From: Chitinophaga pinensis
GTDB lineage: Bacteria; Bacteroidota; Bacteroidia; UKL13-3
Reading direction: 5' to 3'
Length of the DNA: 34,549 bases
Assembly (NCBI GenBank): GCA_945861965.1
Contig: CAMAWM010000023.1
Location: 1 to 34,549 of the forward strand
The notes beneath the pieces are model-generated. The model had not been told where the DNA came from. It did not search any database and saw only the letters and a list, made by a program, of their open reading frames with translations. Both the position numbers and the translations under genes were made by a program. Positions 31,721-34,549 of this stretch are shown piece by piece; position 1 is the first letter of the stretch; each line of letters starts with the position of its first letter.

Positions 31721-33121
31721 ATGAAACGTAATAAAGAAACTGTATTAGGGCGACTTGCCTATTTTATGAATCCTTTTGACGGGAGGTATGAAGACTTGAA
31801 AAAAGGAAATGTTCTCGGAAATGTTATTAAGGACCTTACTGCCGGGTTGATAGTTGCTATGGTTGCTATTCCAATGGCTATGGGTTTTGCTATGGCATCC
31901 GGATTGCGACCAGAACAAGGAATTGTTGGTGGCGCAGTTGCAGGATTATTAGGTGCGCTGTTTGGCGGCTCAAAATATCAGGTGTATGGTCCTACAGCTG
32001 CATATATTCCAATTATTGGAGGATTAATGGCAACGTATAGCCATGGGTTTTTAGTTTTAGCTTCAGTTATTGCTGGAGTAATGCTAATGATAAGTGGTGT
32101 TGCAAAATTTGGAAGAATAATAGCAAAAGTTCCAAATTCCATAGTGGTAGGTTTTACTGCCGGAATAGCTGTTGTAATTGCTTTTTCTCAAATGGGTGAA
32201 GTATTGGGCTATAAAAGCAAATTAGGTTATGGATTAAGTGAGCAAATTCAAAACATTTTTAATTATATAAGTGAATTCAATATTTATGCTTTGATAATTG
32301 CAATTGCAACATTTATTTTATGTAGAATAGCAAAAAAAGTATCTCCCTTTTTACCCGGACCATTGCTTGGATTGGGACTAGGCTTGTTTGCTGCCCAAAC
32401 ATTTTGGTCGGATACCGGATTGTTATTAATAAAAGATAAATTCGGTTCGATCCCTACTGATTTTTTCGTTTTTACAATGCCTGTACTTCCTGAATCATGG
32501 AGTTCGCAAGTAATTTTTGATTTAATTTATTATGCAATTGCGATTTACTTTGTTGCTGCCGTAGAAAGTTTGCTTTGCTCTCGAATGGCTGATAGGCTCG
32601 CAAATAATAAAGGAATTCCTTTTAATCCAAACAAAGAGTTTTGGGGGCAGGGTATTGTAAACATATTTACTCCATTATTTAATGGATTTCCTCACACAGG
32701 TGCATTAGCGCGAACAGCTGTTAATATTAAACTTGGCGCAATATCACCATTAGCCGGAATAGCAAAATTTACTTTTAAATTATTGATGGCAGCATATCTT
32801 GCTACTTATTTGGAGAATGTGCCCATGGCGTGTATAGGCGGAATTTTACTATACGTAGCAACAAACATGGTTAAAATGGAAGAATTAAAAGAGGTTTTTT
32901 CAATGAAAAGCAACATTCATATTTTCCTTTTGATTTATACTGCGATAATGCTTCCCTTTTTCGGCTTCTTAACAGCTGTGCTAACTGCAATCGCGATATA
33001 TATTATTCTTAATTATATGGGAAATCATCACATGATCAAAAAATTAGATAAAGCAGACCACATTTCAAGAGCATTTAATTATATAAAAGGTAATAAAAAC
33101 GACATAAATAAATTTGATTAA
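31721..33121 (+). CDS. SulP-family inorganic anion transporter without STAS domain
   Basis: A 466-residue polytopic transporter of the SulP/SLC26 family. The N-terminal LTAGLIVAMVAIPMAMGFAMASGLRPEQGIVGG, then FGGSKYQVYGPTAAYIPIIGGLMATY, and later IYFVAAVESLLCSRMADRL and NGFPHTGALARTAVNIKLGA, are signature blocks. It ends soon after the last membrane segments (INKFD), so the C-terminal STAS domain found in most SulP proteins is absent. The carbonic anhydrase gene starts 2 bases after the stop, which favours bicarbonate as substrate over sulfate. Confidence 0.92.
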   Translation: MKRNKETVLGRLAYFMNPFDGRYEDLKKGNVLGNVIKDLTAGLIVAMVAIPMAMGFAMASGLRPEQGIVGGAVAGLLGALFGGSKYQVYGPTAAYIPIIGGLMATYSHGFLVLASVIAGVMLMISGVAKFGRIIAKVPNSIVVGFTAGIAVVIAFSQMGEVLGYKSKLGYGLSEQIQNIFNYISEFNIYALIIAIATFILCRIAKKVSPFLPGPLLGLGLGLFAAQTFWSDTGLLLIKDKFGSIPTDFFVFTMPVLPESWSSQVIFDLIYYAIAIYFVAAVESLLCSRMADRLANNKGIPFNPNKEFWGQGIVNIFTPLFNGFPHTGALARTAVNIKLGAISPLAGIAKFTFKLLMAAYLATYLENVPMACIGGILLYVATNMVKMEELKEVFSMKSNIHIFLLIYTAIMLPFFGFLTAVLTAIAIYIILNYMGNHHMIKKLDKADHISRAFNYIKGNKNDINKFD

Positions 33122-33123
33122 AA

Positions 33124-33783
33124 ATGAAAACATTAACAAAAGAAACGCAAGCAGCCATTACTCCTGCTATGGCATTAGAATCATTAAAAGACGGAAACAA
33201 AAGATTTGTAAATAATCTTAAAGTAAACCGCAATCTCTTACAACAAGCAAATGAAACATCGGACGGGCAACACCCCTTTGCGGTTATTCTCAGTTGCATT
33301 GATAGTAGAACTTCTGCCGAATTAATTTTTGACCAGGGATTAGGAGATGTGTTTAGTGTACGTATTGCAGGGAACATTATCAATGAAGATATTTTGGGTA
33401 GTATGGAATTTGGCTGTAAGGTTGCAGGTTCAAAAATTATTGTTGTTTTGGGGCATACAAAATGCGCTGCAATTAAAGGCGCCTGCGACCATATTGAAAT
33501 GGGGAACCTTACTGCATTGCTCACTAAAATCAGGCCTGCCGTTGATGATGAAACTTCTATTACAAAAAATCGAACTTCAAGTAATCCGGAATTTGTAGAG
33601 AAAGTAGCTACTATCAATGTAAAAAGAACTGTTAAAGCCATTATGGAACGTAGCCCGATTTTACAAGAAATGATTGAATCAGGCGCTATTGGTATTGTTG
33701 GTGGTATCCATAATATTACCACCGGTAAGGTTGAGTTTTATCCTGAAACTATGATTATAAATTCAACATTAATAAATGAGTAG
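33124..33783 (+). CDS. Beta-class carbonic anhydrase
   Basis: A 219-residue beta-carbonic anhydrase that interconverts CO2 and bicarbonate. The zinc ligands and dyad are present: C58, D60 and R62 in SCIDSR, and H111 and C114 in GHTKC. FSVRIAGNIINEDILGSMEFG is the typical follow-on strand, and GAIGIVGGIHNITTGKVEF closes the fold. No signal peptide, so the enzyme should be cytoplasmic. It is coupled to the SulP transporter upstream and overlaps the next gene by 8 bases (ATGAGTAG). Confidence 0.94.
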   Translation: MKTLTKETQAAITPAMALESLKDGNKRFVNNLKVNRNLLQQANETSDGQHPFAVILSCIDSRTSAELIFDQGLGDVFSVRIAGNIINEDILGSMEFGCKVAGSKIIVVLGHTKCAAIKGACDHIEMGNLTALLTKIRPAVDDETSITKNRTSSNPEFVEKVATINVKRTVKAIMERSPILQEMIESGAIGIVGGIHNITTGKVEFYPETMIINSTLINE

Positions 33784-34486
33784 TTCATTGTTTAATCATT
33801 ATTGTTGGTTAAGCATTGTAATATTTTTGATATGTAAGACCTCATTTTCTCAATCGCCATTGGCTACAACTGGTAACTGGTTGATGGGGTTTAACCAAAC
33901 ACGCCTGCACGATAAATGGAGCATTCATACAGAAGCACAATACCGCAGTTTTGAAATTACTCCCAACACCGAGCAAATGCTTTTGCGTGGTGGCATTAAT
34001 TATCATATAAACAATTATGCTTTTACAAGTATTGGATATGCCTATATTACAAATTATGCTTTTGATAAAGAACAATTGTCGGGAGTTCAGGTTTCCGAAA
34101 ATCGTATTTGGCAACAGTTTTTGATACGGAACAATTTAGGAAGATGTTTGTTTGAACACCGCTATCGCCTTGAACAACGATGGATACAATCAAGCAATAA
34201 TAACCGATACCTTAATAGGATAAGATATTTACTTCGGGTTACTGTACCACTTAACAAAAAAGAAATCGAAAAAAACACCTTGTTCCTTAGTTTTTATGAT
34301 GAAGTATTTATTCACTTATCACCTACACCATTTGATAGAAACAGATTATACGGAGCAATAGGTTATCAGTTTTTACCAAACGCAAATATTCAGTTAGGAT
34401 ACCTTGCTCAAACAGTAAATATTACTACAAAACAATATTTACAGGCAGCTGTTTTTTATAACATTGATTTCAGAAAAAAAGAGTAA
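33776..34486 (+). CDS. DUF2490 outer-membrane beta-barrel-like protein
   Basis: A 236-residue protein with a signal peptide (CWLSIVIFLICKTSFSQ) and the DUF2490 pattern: TGNWLMGFNQTRLHDKWSIHTEAQYRSFE, MLLRGGINYHIN, ENRIWQQFLIRNNLGRCLFEHRYRLEQRW, and alternating beta strands to an end rich in aromatics (LQAAVFYNIDFR). It is predicted to be an outer-membrane barrel. The start overlaps the carbonic anhydrase stop by 8 bases, so the three genes form a translationally coupled operon. A porin role for inorganic carbon is inferred only from context. Confidence 0.87.
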   Translation: MSSSLFNHYCWLSIVIFLICKTSFSQSPLATTGNWLMGFNQTRLHDKWSIHTEAQYRSFEITPNTEQMLLRGGINYHINNYAFTSIGYAYITNYAFDKEQLSGVQVSENRIWQQFLIRNNLGRCLFEHRYRLEQRWIQSSNNNRYLNRIRYLLRVTVPLNKKEIEKNTLFLSFYDEVFIHLSPTPFDRNRLYGAIGYQFLPNANIQLGYLAQTVNITTKQYLQAAVFYNIDFRKKE

Positions 34487-34549
34487 AAAAATAAAAGATA
34501 TCAATCGAACTTTATTTTTAAACGGTTTCTAGGCAGAATAATTTTACAA

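Noticed and set aside
33075-33722. 215-codon minus-strand frame opposite carbonic anhydrase
   Set aside because: The plus strand encodes a complete beta-carbonic anhydrase with all zinc ligands; the antisense product is a low-complexity shadow.

Overview
The window looks like chromosomal DNA from a low-GC member of the Bacteroidota, probably near the Chitinophagales/Sphingobacteriales. The evidence is a secreted protein with a type IX secretion C-terminal signature, a SusC-style TonB receptor with an N-terminal carboxypeptidase-regulatory domain, DUF4286, DUF3108 and DUF2490 proteins, and a Bacteroidota ECF sigma/anti-sigma/Spy-like locus. Many genes also carry the TAnnTTTG -7 promoter element of this phylum a short distance upstream, and Shine-Dalgarno sites are weak or absent. 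No tRNA, rRNA, CRISPR array, insertion sequence or phage gene was seen.

Layout. 1-6.5 kb: holB, a T9SS cargo protein, tadA, then a leftward run of hotdog thioesterase, isochorismate synthase (menaquinone branch) and TonB receptor. 6.5-13.9 kb: a degenerate Fic-HTH protein; a very large GT2-like/GT-C/TPR fusion preceded by a 43-residue membrane peptide; DUF4286 and purQ; thiL; an NTF2-like secreted protein. 14.0-15.0 kb: an isolated multi-pass membrane protein of unknown function with an unusual structured leader and a strong terminator. 15.1-19.8 kb: kynurenine monooxygenase, an ECF sigma operon (sigma, anti-sigma, Spy-like periplasmic protein), radC, rpsT and an A-type Fe-S carrier. 19.9-25 kb: 3-hydroxyacyl-CoA dehydrogenase overlapping a Rieske-like lipoprotein, exonuclease III, a SET-domain protein, DUF3108 and an ALDH7-type aldehyde dehydrogenase. 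25-31 kb: M1-type peptidase, TPR protein and rpoN. 31.1-34.5 kb: a small secreted or membrane protein followed by a tight SulP transporter / beta-carbonic anhydrase / DUF2490 outer-membrane operon.

Most of the window is housekeeping. The parts most worth follow-up are: (1) the leader and membrane protein at 14.0-15.0 kb; (2) the SulP-CA-DUF2490 operon, which reads as a cell-envelope bicarbonate/CO2 module; (3) proteins that keep a family fold but have lost catalytic or ligand residues (Fic-HTH, Rieske-like lipoprotein, GT2 head of the giant fusion, hotdog thioesterase His to Asn); and (4) the ECF operon, in which both sigma and anti-sigma appear to start with TTG. All family calls come from reading motifs by eye; no database search was possible.
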